Source of the DNA: Actinomycetes bacterium | Lineage (GTDB): Bacteria > Actinomycetota > Coriobacteriia > Anaerosomatales > JAGXFU01 | Direction: 5' to 3' | DNA: 64,000 nt | Assembly (NCBI GenBank): GCA_024637115.1 | Contig: JAGXFU010000007.1 | Coordinates: 109,377 to 173,376 of the forward strand | Made by a program: the position numbers and the translations under genes | Shown here: positions 1 through 6,819 of the stretch, piece by piece | Layout of the letters: each line of letters starts with the position of its first letter | Position numbering within the stretch: the first letter of the stretch is position 1 | The notes under the pieces: model-generated | Database searches by the model: none | The model's input: only the letters and a program-made list of their open reading frames with translations | Told to the model about the DNA's origin: nothing

Positions 1-1
1 T

Positions 2-106
2 GTTCCGGTCATCTACGATCTGCTCGAGTCGCTTAAGTCGCGTGTTTTCAAGGCAGTCGGATTCTTGGACGAGAGCGACGCCATCGAGGTGGAAAAGACG
101 GCGTAG
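2..106 (+). CDS. C-terminal fragment of a protein, possibly an RND-type efflux permease (5' end outside window)
   Basis: Only the last 34 codons are in the window, open from the left edge to a TAG at 104-106. The peptide begins VPVIYDLLESLKSRV and ends in an acidic, hydrophilic tail. A V-P-V-(I/L/F)-Y-x-L-L-(D/E) segment followed by a short charged tail resembles the end of the last membrane helix in AcrB/MMPL-like RND transporters, so I suggest that family. The fragment is too short to prove it. No membrane or porter domain can be examined here. It lies upstream of the arginine deiminase gene, with a strong hairpin between them. Confidence 0.45.
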   Translation, partial: VPVIYDLLESLKSRVFKAVGFLDESDAIEVEKTA

Positions 107-141
107 AGAGGCCTGTTTCTTCTCGCTGATATAGGATAGAA

Positions 142-172
142 CCGCAGGGGCAGCCGACTGGCTGCCCCGCGG
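142..172 (+). terminator. Strong GC-rich hairpin between the efflux-like gene and arcA
   Basis: The arms CCGC-A-GGGGCAGCC and GGCTGCCCCGCGG (160-172) pair as a 13-bp stem with one bulged A and a GACT loop. No T-tract follows, so a classical rho-independent terminator is uncertain. The hairpin foot lies 4 nt before the AGGAGG ribosome-binding site of arcA (177-182), so it may instead act as a 5'-UTR stabiliser or translation control element. Confidence 0.5.
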
Positions 173-187
173 ATGCAGGAGGTCGTG

Positions 188-1453
188 GTGGGCGGATTCG
201 GCGTCTATTCCGAAGTAGGCAGATTACGCACCGTTCTTGTGCATCGACCGGGCCTGGCGCTCGAGCGCCTCACGCCGCACAATCGCGAAGACTTCCTCTT
301 TGACGACCTCGTGTGGGTAGAGCGCGCGCAGCAGGAGCACGATGCATTCGTTCAGGTCATGCGCGATCGAGGTGTCGAGGTTCTCTACCTTCAGGATTTG
401 TTGACCGAGACGATCGCTCACTCCGGGGAGGCCTGCACCGGGCTCGTGGAGCGCGCGATCTCATCCTTCTCCGTCGGCCTATCCCTGGTACACGAATTAC
501 GCGCCCACCTGAGCGAACTCGAACCGGCGCGGTTAGCTCAGGCGCTGGTGGGCGGGCTGCTCGTCTCAGAGCTCGAAGGGATCGATCTCGCCGCGCTGAA
601 TCGAAGTTCACTGGGAGCGGTCCTCTCCGGTCCCGACTCCTTTGTCCTGCCCCCGCTTCCCAACAGCATCTTTACGCGCGATTCCAGCGCGTGGATATAT
701 GGCGGTGTCGTGCTGCCACCATTGTTCTGGTACGCGCGCCGACTCGAAGTCGTGAATCTCTCAGCCATCTACCGCTACCACCCGCGCTTTGCTTCCGAGG
801 AGTTCTCATTCTGGTATCCACCGGGTGGGGATGCGGGTCGATTCGCAGTCGAGGACTTTAGCCAGGGCGTCTCGCTCGAAGGCGGGGATATCATGCCCAT
901 CGGCAACAACACGGTTCTCGTTGGCATGGGAGAGCGTTCAACCGGTCGAATGGTGGAGCGGCTGGCACGTTCACTGTTTGCCGAGGGGGCCGCCGAGCGA
1001 ATCATTGCGTGCCGCATACCTCAGGATCGCGCGTACATGCATCTCGACACAGTGTTCAGCTTCGTGGATCGCGATGCGGTCACGCTCTACCCGGACGTGA
1101 TCGACTCGATGCAGGTCTACAGCGTCTATCCGGGCGACCGCGATGATGTATTCGACGTCCGTGAGGAGACCGGGCTTCTCGCGGCAGTTGCGAATGCGTT
1201 GGGTGTGGCGGGTCTACGCACCATCCCGACCGGCGGGGACTCGTTCAAGGCAGCTCGCGAGCAGTGGGATGATGCGAACAATGTGGTCGCGCTTGAGCCC
1301 GGCGTTGTGGTCGGTTATTCAAAGAACACACAGACGAATGCCGCGTTGCGTGCCGCAGGCATAGAGGTCTTGGAGATCGAAGGCAGCGAGCTCGGGAAGG
1401 GTCGAGGCGGCTGTCATTGCATGACCTGCCCCGTTGCCCGGGACGCGATCTGA
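188..1453 (+). CDS. arcA: Arginine deiminase
   Basis: Catalyses L-arginine + H2O to citrulline + NH3, the first step of the fermentative arginine deiminase pathway in the cytoplasm. The 421-aa length fits the family (about 405-420). Family motifs are present: GVYSEVGRLRTVLVHRPG at the N-terminus, FTRDSSAW with the catalytic Asp, EGGD, HLDTVFSF with the catalytic His, and the C-terminal GGCHCMTCP carrying the nucleophilic Cys. I chose GTG 188 because AGGAGG at 177-182 sits correctly before it; an ATG at 173 would place that site inside the gene and the start at the foot of a hairpin. No arcB, arcC or arcD is adjacent, so the rest of the pathway must lie elsewhere or the enzyme serves another purpose. 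It ends 13 bp from the convergent heliorhodopsin gene. Confidence 0.93.
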   Translation: MGGFGVYSEVGRLRTVLVHRPGLALERLTPHNREDFLFDDLVWVERAQQEHDAFVQVMRDRGVEVLYLQDLLTETIAHSGEACTGLVERAISSFSVGLSLVHELRAHLSELEPARLAQALVGGLLVSELEGIDLAALNRSSLGAVLSGPDSFVLPPLPNSIFTRDSSAWIYGGVVLPPLFWYARRLEVVNLSAIYRYHPRFASEEFSFWYPPGGDAGRFAVEDFSQGVSLEGGDIMPIGNNTVLVGMGERSTGRMVERLARSLFAEGAAERIIACRIPQDRAYMHLDTVFSFVDRDAVTLYPDVIDSMQVYSVYPGDRDDVFDVREETGLLAAVANALGVAGLRTIPTGGDSFKAAREQWDDANNVVALEPGVVVGYSKNTQTNAALRAAGIEVLEIEGSELGKGRGGCHCMTCPVARDAI

Positions 1454-1466
1454 GTACGAGCGGTTC

Positions 1467-2228
1467 TTACGTGGGAATCAGCGTGTTGGCGAACACGAGC
1501 CATGCGAGAAGTGACTTGGCGGCGAGGCTCAGGAGAATGTAGGTGCTCTCCCCAAAGATGTAGTCACGCCACTTACCGACCTTCTTGTACTGGAGAATCA
1601 TGTTGATGGCAAAGCTGTTGAAGAAGATGAACATCGTGACAAAGATCGCGTATACGAATCCCGGTGGCTCAGCAGCGGTACCGGGGCTCCAGATGTAGAT
1701 GCCGATGGCAATCCACGGAACCACTCCGGCGACGCAGCCAAAGATGTAGGACAGCCAGTCGGGAGAACCGGGCGATTCGTAGTGCTCCATCAGAAGTCCG
1801 AATAGCACCATCATCGCGTTCACACCAAAGATCGCAATGAGCGCTGAGATGTCAAAGATGCCCGGAAGCATGGCAATAAGCACGACCATCAGCGAAGAGC
1901 TGAAGGAGTACTCGATCCAGCGTGCATAGTTGCGCTCACGCTTAAGGTTCTTGACGTACCAGTCGAATACGCCGGGTAGCGCCACAGTGAAGTGGGCCGC
2001 TGCCGAGAAGAACACGAACAGCGCAACTGCCAGGCCAAGGGGCAACTCGAATAGCGTCTCCGGCGGCCCTGGAGGTGTTCCGGGAGGGCCCTGCATGAAG
2101 CTGGCCGTTACCGGGAGAGAGAAATCGTTGGATAGCGCGAGTATCGCCACGCCCTGCGCGGCATGGAAGAAGCCCATGATCACGTTGTACCAACGCAGGC
2201 GGATGAATCGCTTTTCGTAACTGCTCAA
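1467..2228 (-). CDS. Heliorhodopsin (retinal-binding seven-helix membrane protein)
   Basis: A 253-aa protein with about seven hydrophobic helices and heliorhodopsin signatures. The Schiff-base lysine is K238 in AAKSLLAW of helix 7. The counterion glutamate E106 is in WIEYSFSSSLM of helix 3. H22 and H79 sit where characterised heliorhodopsins carry paired histidines, and YIFGESTYILLSL leads into helix 7. Start is TTG at 2228 with only a weak G-rich site upstream. Family knowledge: heliorhodopsins bind all-trans retinal, have inverted topology (N-terminus inside), have slow photocycles and do not generally pump ions; roles in light sensing, enzyme regulation or stress response are proposed. No retinal or carotenoid biosynthesis gene is in the window. 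It is convergent with arcA and upstream of no obvious partner, so its effector cannot be guessed from context. Type 1 rhodopsin is less likely because the helix 3 and 7 motifs are heliorhodopsin-specific. Confidence 0.93.
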   Translation of the reverse strand: MSSYEKRFIRLRWYNVIMGFFHAAQGVAILALSNDFSLPVTASFMQGPPGTPPGPPETLFELPLGLAVALFVFFSAAAHFTVALPGVFDWYVKNLKRERNYARWIEYSFSSSLMVVLIAMLPGIFDISALIAIFGVNAMMVLFGLLMEHYESPGSPDWLSYIFGCVAGVVPWIAIGIYIWSPGTAAEPPGFVYAIFVTMFIFFNSFAINMILQYKKVGKWRDYIFGESTYILLSLAAKSLLAWLVFANTLIPT

Positions 2229-2300
2229 TGAGAGCCCCCGTTCATTGAATTGCCAACAGACGGTAGATACCCATTGCGCAGGTAGAAGTGCTAGGGTCGC

Positions 2301-3737
2301 CTACGGCTCGTCCATCATCCAGCGAATCTGTCTCCGAACCGTGGGTGAGATGGCAGATTCACCTCCATAGATCGTCACGACGGAGACTTCGGCAAGGTTG
2401 TCGCGTATCGCATGGTCTGCGCTCGGGACCAGGCAGTTTGTCGGTGTGAGTTGCAGTACGGACCCTCGCTTTGCCTGGGCTACAGCTCCGGCGAGCGCGT
2501 CTGCGTAGCCCGTTCCTGTTGCCAGTGCCACGTTGGCCCAACTCAGCCCCTCTGCCACGCCATGCTGTGCGAGGAGATACGACGTCTTATAGCGATCGGA
2601 GCCGCCGAACCGCTTAATGGATCCCACCCCTAGCAGCGCAATCGAGTCGCTCACCGGTCGACCGACTGCCGTTGTGCCGCCAACGATGTAGGCCGATGCG
2701 GTCTCGGTAGGGAGCGAAGATATGAAGCGAGCCGTGGGAGAGGGTAGGGTTTCTGAGCCTGCGAGGAGAATCGGACGGCCGGTAAATGCGGCGACTGTGG
2801 CTGCTCCGAGTGCGTCGGGGTAGGAGTTGCCTGTGGCCACATAGAAGCCGCCGTCGTGTTCGCGTCCACGGGCTCGAAGCGCGCCGATGGTCTCACTCGC
2901 GACCTGTGCGGCGGTTTCGTAGCGGTTCGCGGCACCGATCCGGCGAACAGACACACCCGGAAGGCCCTCGACCGACGAGGCGACATCCCGGCTGATGGCG
3001 CGCTCTCCTCCGATGATGAGTACATCCTTCACGCCGAGGCGAGCGATCTCACCTGAAACGCCCGAAGAGAGACCCGTGGGGTTGGTGAGTAGCACCGGTC
3101 CATCAACGGCGCCGGCGAGTGCAGAACCACCGAGCGCATCGGGCCAGTTCTCGCCCGAGCACAGCACGGCAGTCGTTGCGCTGGCGCTCTCGAATGCAAG
3201 TCGCGAGGCCAGAATAGCTGTGGCATAGCGGTTCGATCCCGAGATGGCGTTGATGTAGGGCCCGTAATCGTTGATCTCCGTGTAGTTTTTGGGTCGGTAG
3301 GCGTCAAACTCCTCTTGATCCCAATAGGGGTAGCGTGTGAGCCGCATGACGGCTTTGCCCGCAGAACCGCTTTGCTCAAGCGTCCAGTACCAGGTGTGAT
3401 CGGCATTCGCCCACTTGTAGAAGACGGCCGCGTGATAGTCGTACTTGAGCATCATGTCGCCCGGCTGAAGCTCGTCGCGTGAGATCCTCACGCCATACGG
3501 CGCAAGAGTTCGCGAGGTGTATCCCGGTTGCCAGAGCTTCCATGCCATCGACATCATGCCCGAGCAGTCAGTACGCCATCCTTCGAACCGGCCGCTCTGG
3601 TTGTATGGAACCTCAAGATCGACCCAGCGCTGCGCCCTAGAGATGATTTCGGGACGCGTGAGCGCGAGTGCCGAGGAGGGAACGGTCAGCAGCAGGACGA
3701 GCGCGAGTGCGACGATGCGCGTTGCACGCGGGTGCAT
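2301..3737 (-). CDS. Secreted NlpC/P60-like protein with three cell-wall-binding repeats
   Basis: 478 aa. Residues 1-25 form a signal peptide ending near ALA. Residues about 30-150 look like an NlpC/P60-type papain fold: DCSG with candidate nucleophile C58 and a DYHAAVF histidine at H102. Such domains usually cleave peptidoglycan stem peptides. Residues about 165-475 hold three cell-wall-binding repeats of the PF04122 type, each with a GxxRYxT motif followed about 30-50 residues later by (Y/W)-(P/A)-DAL; these anchor proteins to teichuronic or secondary wall polymers in Clostridia and Coriobacteriia. GAGGA just upstream supports the start at 3737. The downstream neighbour is the heliorhodopsin gene. 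Substrate specificity cannot be read; amidase-type activity is a fair alternative. Confidence 0.85.
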   Translation of the reverse strand: MHPRATRIVALALVLLLTVPSSALALTRPEIISRAQRWVDLEVPYNQSGRFEGWRTDCSGMMSMAWKLWQPGYTSRTLAPYGVRISRDELQPGDMMLKYDYHAAVFYKWANADHTWYWTLEQSGSAGKAVMRLTRYPYWDQEEFDAYRPKNYTEINDYGPYINAISGSNRYATAILASRLAFESASATTAVLCSGENWPDALGGSALAGAVDGPVLLTNPTGLSSGVSGEIARLGVKDVLIIGGERAISRDVASSVEGLPGVSVRRIGAANRYETAAQVASETIGALRARGREHDGGFYVATGNSYPDALGAATVAAFTGRPILLAGSETLPSPTARFISSLPTETASAYIVGGTTAVGRPVSDSIALLGVGSIKRFGGSDRYKTSYLLAQHGVAEGLSWANVALATGTGYADALAGAVAQAKRGSVLQLTPTNCLVPSADHAIRDNLAEVSVVTIYGGESAISPTVRRQIRWMMDEP

Positions 3738-3967
3738 AGATCCTCAGCCTCTCTCGGGGATGCGATTGGGCCCACGCAGTGAGTATCGGCAGGATTGGCG
3801 CATAAGTGCAGTCGGGTTGCCCCTCGGCCTCATGATAGTCACCTCCGGTCTCGTTGTCTCGCGGTGCGCGCGGCAGAGCTGCTGCCCGTTGCCCATCGCA
3901 TGCCGGTGATATGTTGGCTACGATGGGTGGGTTGCCAGAGCCCTTACGTTACCCTCAGGGAGTCATC

Positions 3968-4807
3968 TTGCTTACCGTGCTACTTGCTGGTTCGACGGCC
4001 GCGCTCTTTGGTGCAGCAGACTTCCTGGGAGGTCTGGCCAGCCGTCGCGATGCCGCACTCGTGGTTACAGCAAGTGTGCACCTCGTCGGCGTATTCCTGC
4101 TCACTGTGGTCGCATTCGTGTACCCAAACGAGATTGTCACCCGGACCGATATTCTTGCGGGAGCTGCTGCGGGGGTGTCGGGGGGGATCGGCGTGGCGGC
4201 TCTCTATGCGGGACTCGCACTCGGGCGTATGAGTGTTGTCGCGCCAATCACGGCCGCCCTGTCAGGATCGCTGCCGGCTATCTACGATGTCTTTACCGGC
4301 GGGAATCTGAATTGGCTTGACGGAGCCGGGCTGGTCCTCGCACTCGGCGCGATCATCATGGTGAGCATGTCATCGCATCCGGATGATCCGCATGGTATGC
4401 CTGCGGCGGCGATCGGACTCTCGTTACTCGCGGGGGTGGGATTCGCAGGGTCGTTCATTGCGTTTTCCTTCACCGCCGAGTCAAGTGGGATGTGGCCGCT
4501 CGTTTCGGCACGGGTTGCGTCGGCTGCCTGCCTTGTGACCGCGGCAACGGTTCGTCATCGCCGCGTGCTGGTTGCCCCCGGCGCGCGCAAGATCTCTCTG
4601 GCCACGAGTGCCCTAGACTCGGCGGCGAATATCACGATGCTCTCGGCGATTCATACCGGGCAACTTGCCATCGCATCGATGCTTGGCTCGCTCTACCCGG
4701 TGGTGACGGTGCTGCTCGCTTTCGGGATCTTGCGGGAGCGTGTCACCGGTCTACAGCGCCTGGGTATCATCGTTGCGCTCTGTGCGGTGATTCTCACGGC
4801 CATCTAG
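3968..4807 (+). CDS. EamA/DMT-family membrane transporter
   Basis: About 279 aa, ten predicted membrane helices arranged as two five-helix EamA repeats; the second repeat contains TGQLAIASMLGSLYPVVTV and ends LRERVTGLQRLGI, both typical of the drug/metabolite transporter superfamily. The substrate is unknown; relatives export amino acids, nucleosides or other metabolites. Start is taken as TTG 3968, placed 5 nt after a CAGGGAG site. In-frame starts further upstream (3854, 3923) would add a hydrophilic leader unlike the family. Tail-to-tail with the NapH-like gene; a second EamA gene lies at 45643-46566. Confidence 0.82.
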   Translation: MLTVLLAGSTAALFGAADFLGGLASRRDAALVVTASVHLVGVFLLTVVAFVYPNEIVTRTDILAGAAAGVSGGIGVAALYAGLALGRMSVVAPITAALSGSLPAIYDVFTGGNLNWLDGAGLVLALGAIIMVSMSSHPDDPHGMPAAAIGLSLLAGVGFAGSFIAFSFTAESSGMWPLVSARVASAACLVTAATVRHRRVLVAPGARKISLATSALDSAANITMLSAIHTGQLAIASMLGSLYPVVTVLLAFGILRERVTGLQRLGIIVALCAVILTAI

Positions 4808-4829
4808 ACTCGGTCTTTCGGCGACGCGC

Positions 4830-5840
4830 CTACTCGAAGAAGCCCTGAGTCCTCTGCTCGAGCAAACCCGAGTTGATGATTTGCCTGAACGCCTCGTCGG
4901 GAATCGACGTATCCCAGTTTCCCGTAGCTTTCGCGCCTCCCCAGATCGCCAGCCAGAGACCGACCGCGAGCATGGGCCAGACCCATGGGGCGATGCGCAC
5001 CGTGCCAAACGCACGAGCTTCAAGACAGTTGTCTACCGGACACTCTTTCACGCAGTCCATGCAGCCGTCGCATTCCGGTGCACGCACGGTGCCGAGTTTC
5101 TCAACGTCTACATAGGCGTGACATACATCGGTACAGCGGGAGCAGTTGATGCACGTCTCCGCATCTCGATGAACCGTACAGGGCGAGGCGATGCCGACAG
5201 CGCTATAGAGCGCGCCGAGCGGACAGAGCCACCGACACCACACCGGTCCGAGCAGCATAGAGACCACAAAAGTGAGCAGCAATACGAGGATGAAGAGCGG
5301 AGCGGCAAAACCGGTGATGATCTTGATGTCGGCGATCCACATGTAGGGAAGTGAGCGAAACGCGATCGACTCGGCGAGCGGGACCGAGGCGAGCAGCAAG
5401 AGCGCAGCCCCGCCAATGAGATAGCGCACTCCACGCCCACCGAGATCAAGCCAGCGCGGCAGGCGCAGGTTGTGTCCAAGGAGTTTGCGTCCGAGAGCTG
5501 CCGCAAGTTCCCAGACCGTGCCAACGGGACAGATCCATCCGCAGAAGGCACGCTTGAACAGCAGCGAGATCGTGAGCGCAGCAACGATGATAACGAGCCC
5601 GGCGGGGAGCAGCGTGTCCCAGCCTCCGCCCTTGAGCCAGCCAAAGAAACTCGTGAAGTGTCCGATCGGGAGAATGCCCGCGACCGCCTCAGGACGTGAT
5701 ACGTACGGTCCGTTGCCTCGTGCCCACTCAGCGAATCGCAGTAGCTGGATCGCCGAGAAGACAAAGAACACCAGGAATGCGGCGCGAACAACGAGTCTGC
5801 TCGTTGCGATGGTGCGTATGCGGATCCAGCGTTCGGACAC
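4830..5840 (-). CDS. NapH/MauN-type membrane-bound polyferredoxin
   Basis: 336 aa with about five or six membrane helices. Two cytoplasmic motifs, CGWICPVG and CRWLCPLGA, mark the NapH/NosR/CcoG membrane electron-transfer family. Near the C-terminus are two ferredoxin-like [4Fe-4S] motifs, CINCSRCTDVCHAYV and CDGCMDCVKECPVDNC, and then a final helix. Such proteins carry electrons between quinol or ferredoxin pools and periplasmic or cytoplasmic reductases. No nap, nos or reductase gene adjoins it, so its partner is unknown. Start is GTG 5840 preceded by GAAAGG. Downstream it is convergent with the EamA transporter. Confidence 0.85.
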   Translation of the reverse strand: MSERWIRIRTIATSRLVVRAAFLVFFVFSAIQLLRFAEWARGNGPYVSRPEAVAGILPIGHFTSFFGWLKGGGWDTLLPAGLVIIVAALTISLLFKRAFCGWICPVGTVWELAAALGRKLLGHNLRLPRWLDLGGRGVRYLIGGAALLLLASVPLAESIAFRSLPYMWIADIKIITGFAAPLFILVLLLTFVVSMLLGPVWCRWLCPLGALYSAVGIASPCTVHRDAETCINCSRCTDVCHAYVDVEKLGTVRAPECDGCMDCVKECPVDNCLEARAFGTVRIAPWVWPMLAVGLWLAIWGGAKATGNWDTSIPDEAFRQIINSGLLEQRTQGFFE

Positions 5841-5928
5841 GAACAGCCTTTCTCTCGGACTCAGGGCACGAAGTTGTATGCTACGCCCGAAGCTTCGCCG
5901 CTGCCAAGTGGTTTCGCCTCTTCATAGG

Positions 5929-6681
5929 TCAGCGTTCTGCGTTCGCCGCAGTGGCGTCGCACATGTACCGGGCCATCCCGGGCCGGATCCTCTCGTAGGT
6001 TGCTGCGAAACGGGGATCCGCCACGTACATCTTTCCGAGCTCCGCATGCATCTTGCGTGAGCACGGGTAGAACCACGTGTCGATCTGCAGTCTCGCACGG
6101 TCAACCGCATCCATCGCGCGTGGGTCGTGTGCTGCAACGCCCTCATCCATCAGCCCTGCAATTGCGGTGTTGATCTCCTCGCTCTCGGCCTTGAAGCGCT
6201 TCCAGTCATCTTTGGTGTAGCGCGCGGTTCGTCGGGCCGACTCCTTGTAGCTGTCGGTCTCTCCCCAACGTTCCTGAGCCTCCTGCTCATGCACGGCTGG
6301 ATCGAAGTCTCCAAAGACCTCGAACAGGTCATCTTTGCTCATTATCGTTCCTCTCTCATGTGCGTCTATGGCTCGCTCAACCGCTTCGATCATGGCGGCG
6401 AGCTGCGCGCCTTTGCGTTGGAGCAACTCCCGCTGGCTCTTGAGCGCCTCGTATCGCCGGAATCCGGGATTGCCCATCACCTCCGCGATCTCATCAAGCG
6501 GAAACCCGAGTTCGCGGTAGAGGAGAATCTGCTGGAGCCTCTCCAGGTCGGCGTCACTGTAGAGACGGTAGCCGGCCTCTGAATGTCCGGATGCACTCAG
6601 GAGGCCTATGTCGTCGTAGTGGTGCAGTGTTCGCACGCTGATATGGGCGAGCTTGGCGACATCTCCAACGGTGTAGGGCAC
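5929..6681 (-). CDS. MerR-family regulator with TipAS ligand domain (TipAL-like)
   Basis: About 250 aa from the GTG at 6681, which has GAGGAGA 8-10 nt upstream. The N-terminal 70 residues are a MerR winged helix (YTVGDVAKLAHISVRTLHHYD, then GYRLYSDADLERLQQI). A coiled coil follows (about 75-115), then a TipAS-like helical domain (about 125-245) with the family-type segments RWGETDSYKES and GMARYMCDATAANAE. TipAL-type proteins bind thiopeptides or other amphipathic drugs and activate promoters with 19-bp spacers by twisting DNA. Exactly such a promoter lies upstream (6728-6758), so autoactivation is likely. An upstream in-frame ATG at 6732 would overlap the -10 and is rejected. The adjacent efflux or resistance target is not evident. 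Confidence 0.88.
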   Translation of the reverse strand: MPYTVGDVAKLAHISVRTLHHYDDIGLLSASGHSEAGYRLYSDADLERLQQILLYRELGFPLDEIAEVMGNPGFRRYEALKSQRELLQRKGAQLAAMIEAVERAIDAHERGTIMSKDDLFEVFGDFDPAVHEQEAQERWGETDSYKESARRTARYTKDDWKRFKAESEEINTAIAGLMDEGVAAHDPRAMDAVDRARLQIDTWFYPCSRKMHAELGKMYVADPRFAATYERIRPGMARYMCDATAANAER

Positions 6682-6727
6682 GGAAGGTCTCCTCGGCAGC
6701 GGGTGTCGTACGGTGCGGCGCACGTTC

Positions 6728-6758
6728 ACCATAAACCCTCACGTAACGTAAGGGTCAA
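6728..6758 (-). promoter_or_regulatory. MerR-type promoter with 19-bp spacer and embedded dyad operator
   Basis: Reading the minus strand, a -35 TTGACC (6758-6753) and a -10 TATGGT (6733-6728) are separated by exactly 19 bp, the overlong spacer typical of MerR-activated promoters. The spacer is filled by a near-perfect dyad, CCCTCACGT-A-ACGTAAGGG (6736-6754 on the plus strand, one mismatch). Transcription would begin near 6720 and lead to the TipAL-like gene starting at 6681. Confidence 0.75.
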
Positions 6759-6819
6759 GGGGGACACCGGGCAGCGATCGAGAATGGACCACGGACACAC
6801 GCGCAGGCATCGTACGGTT

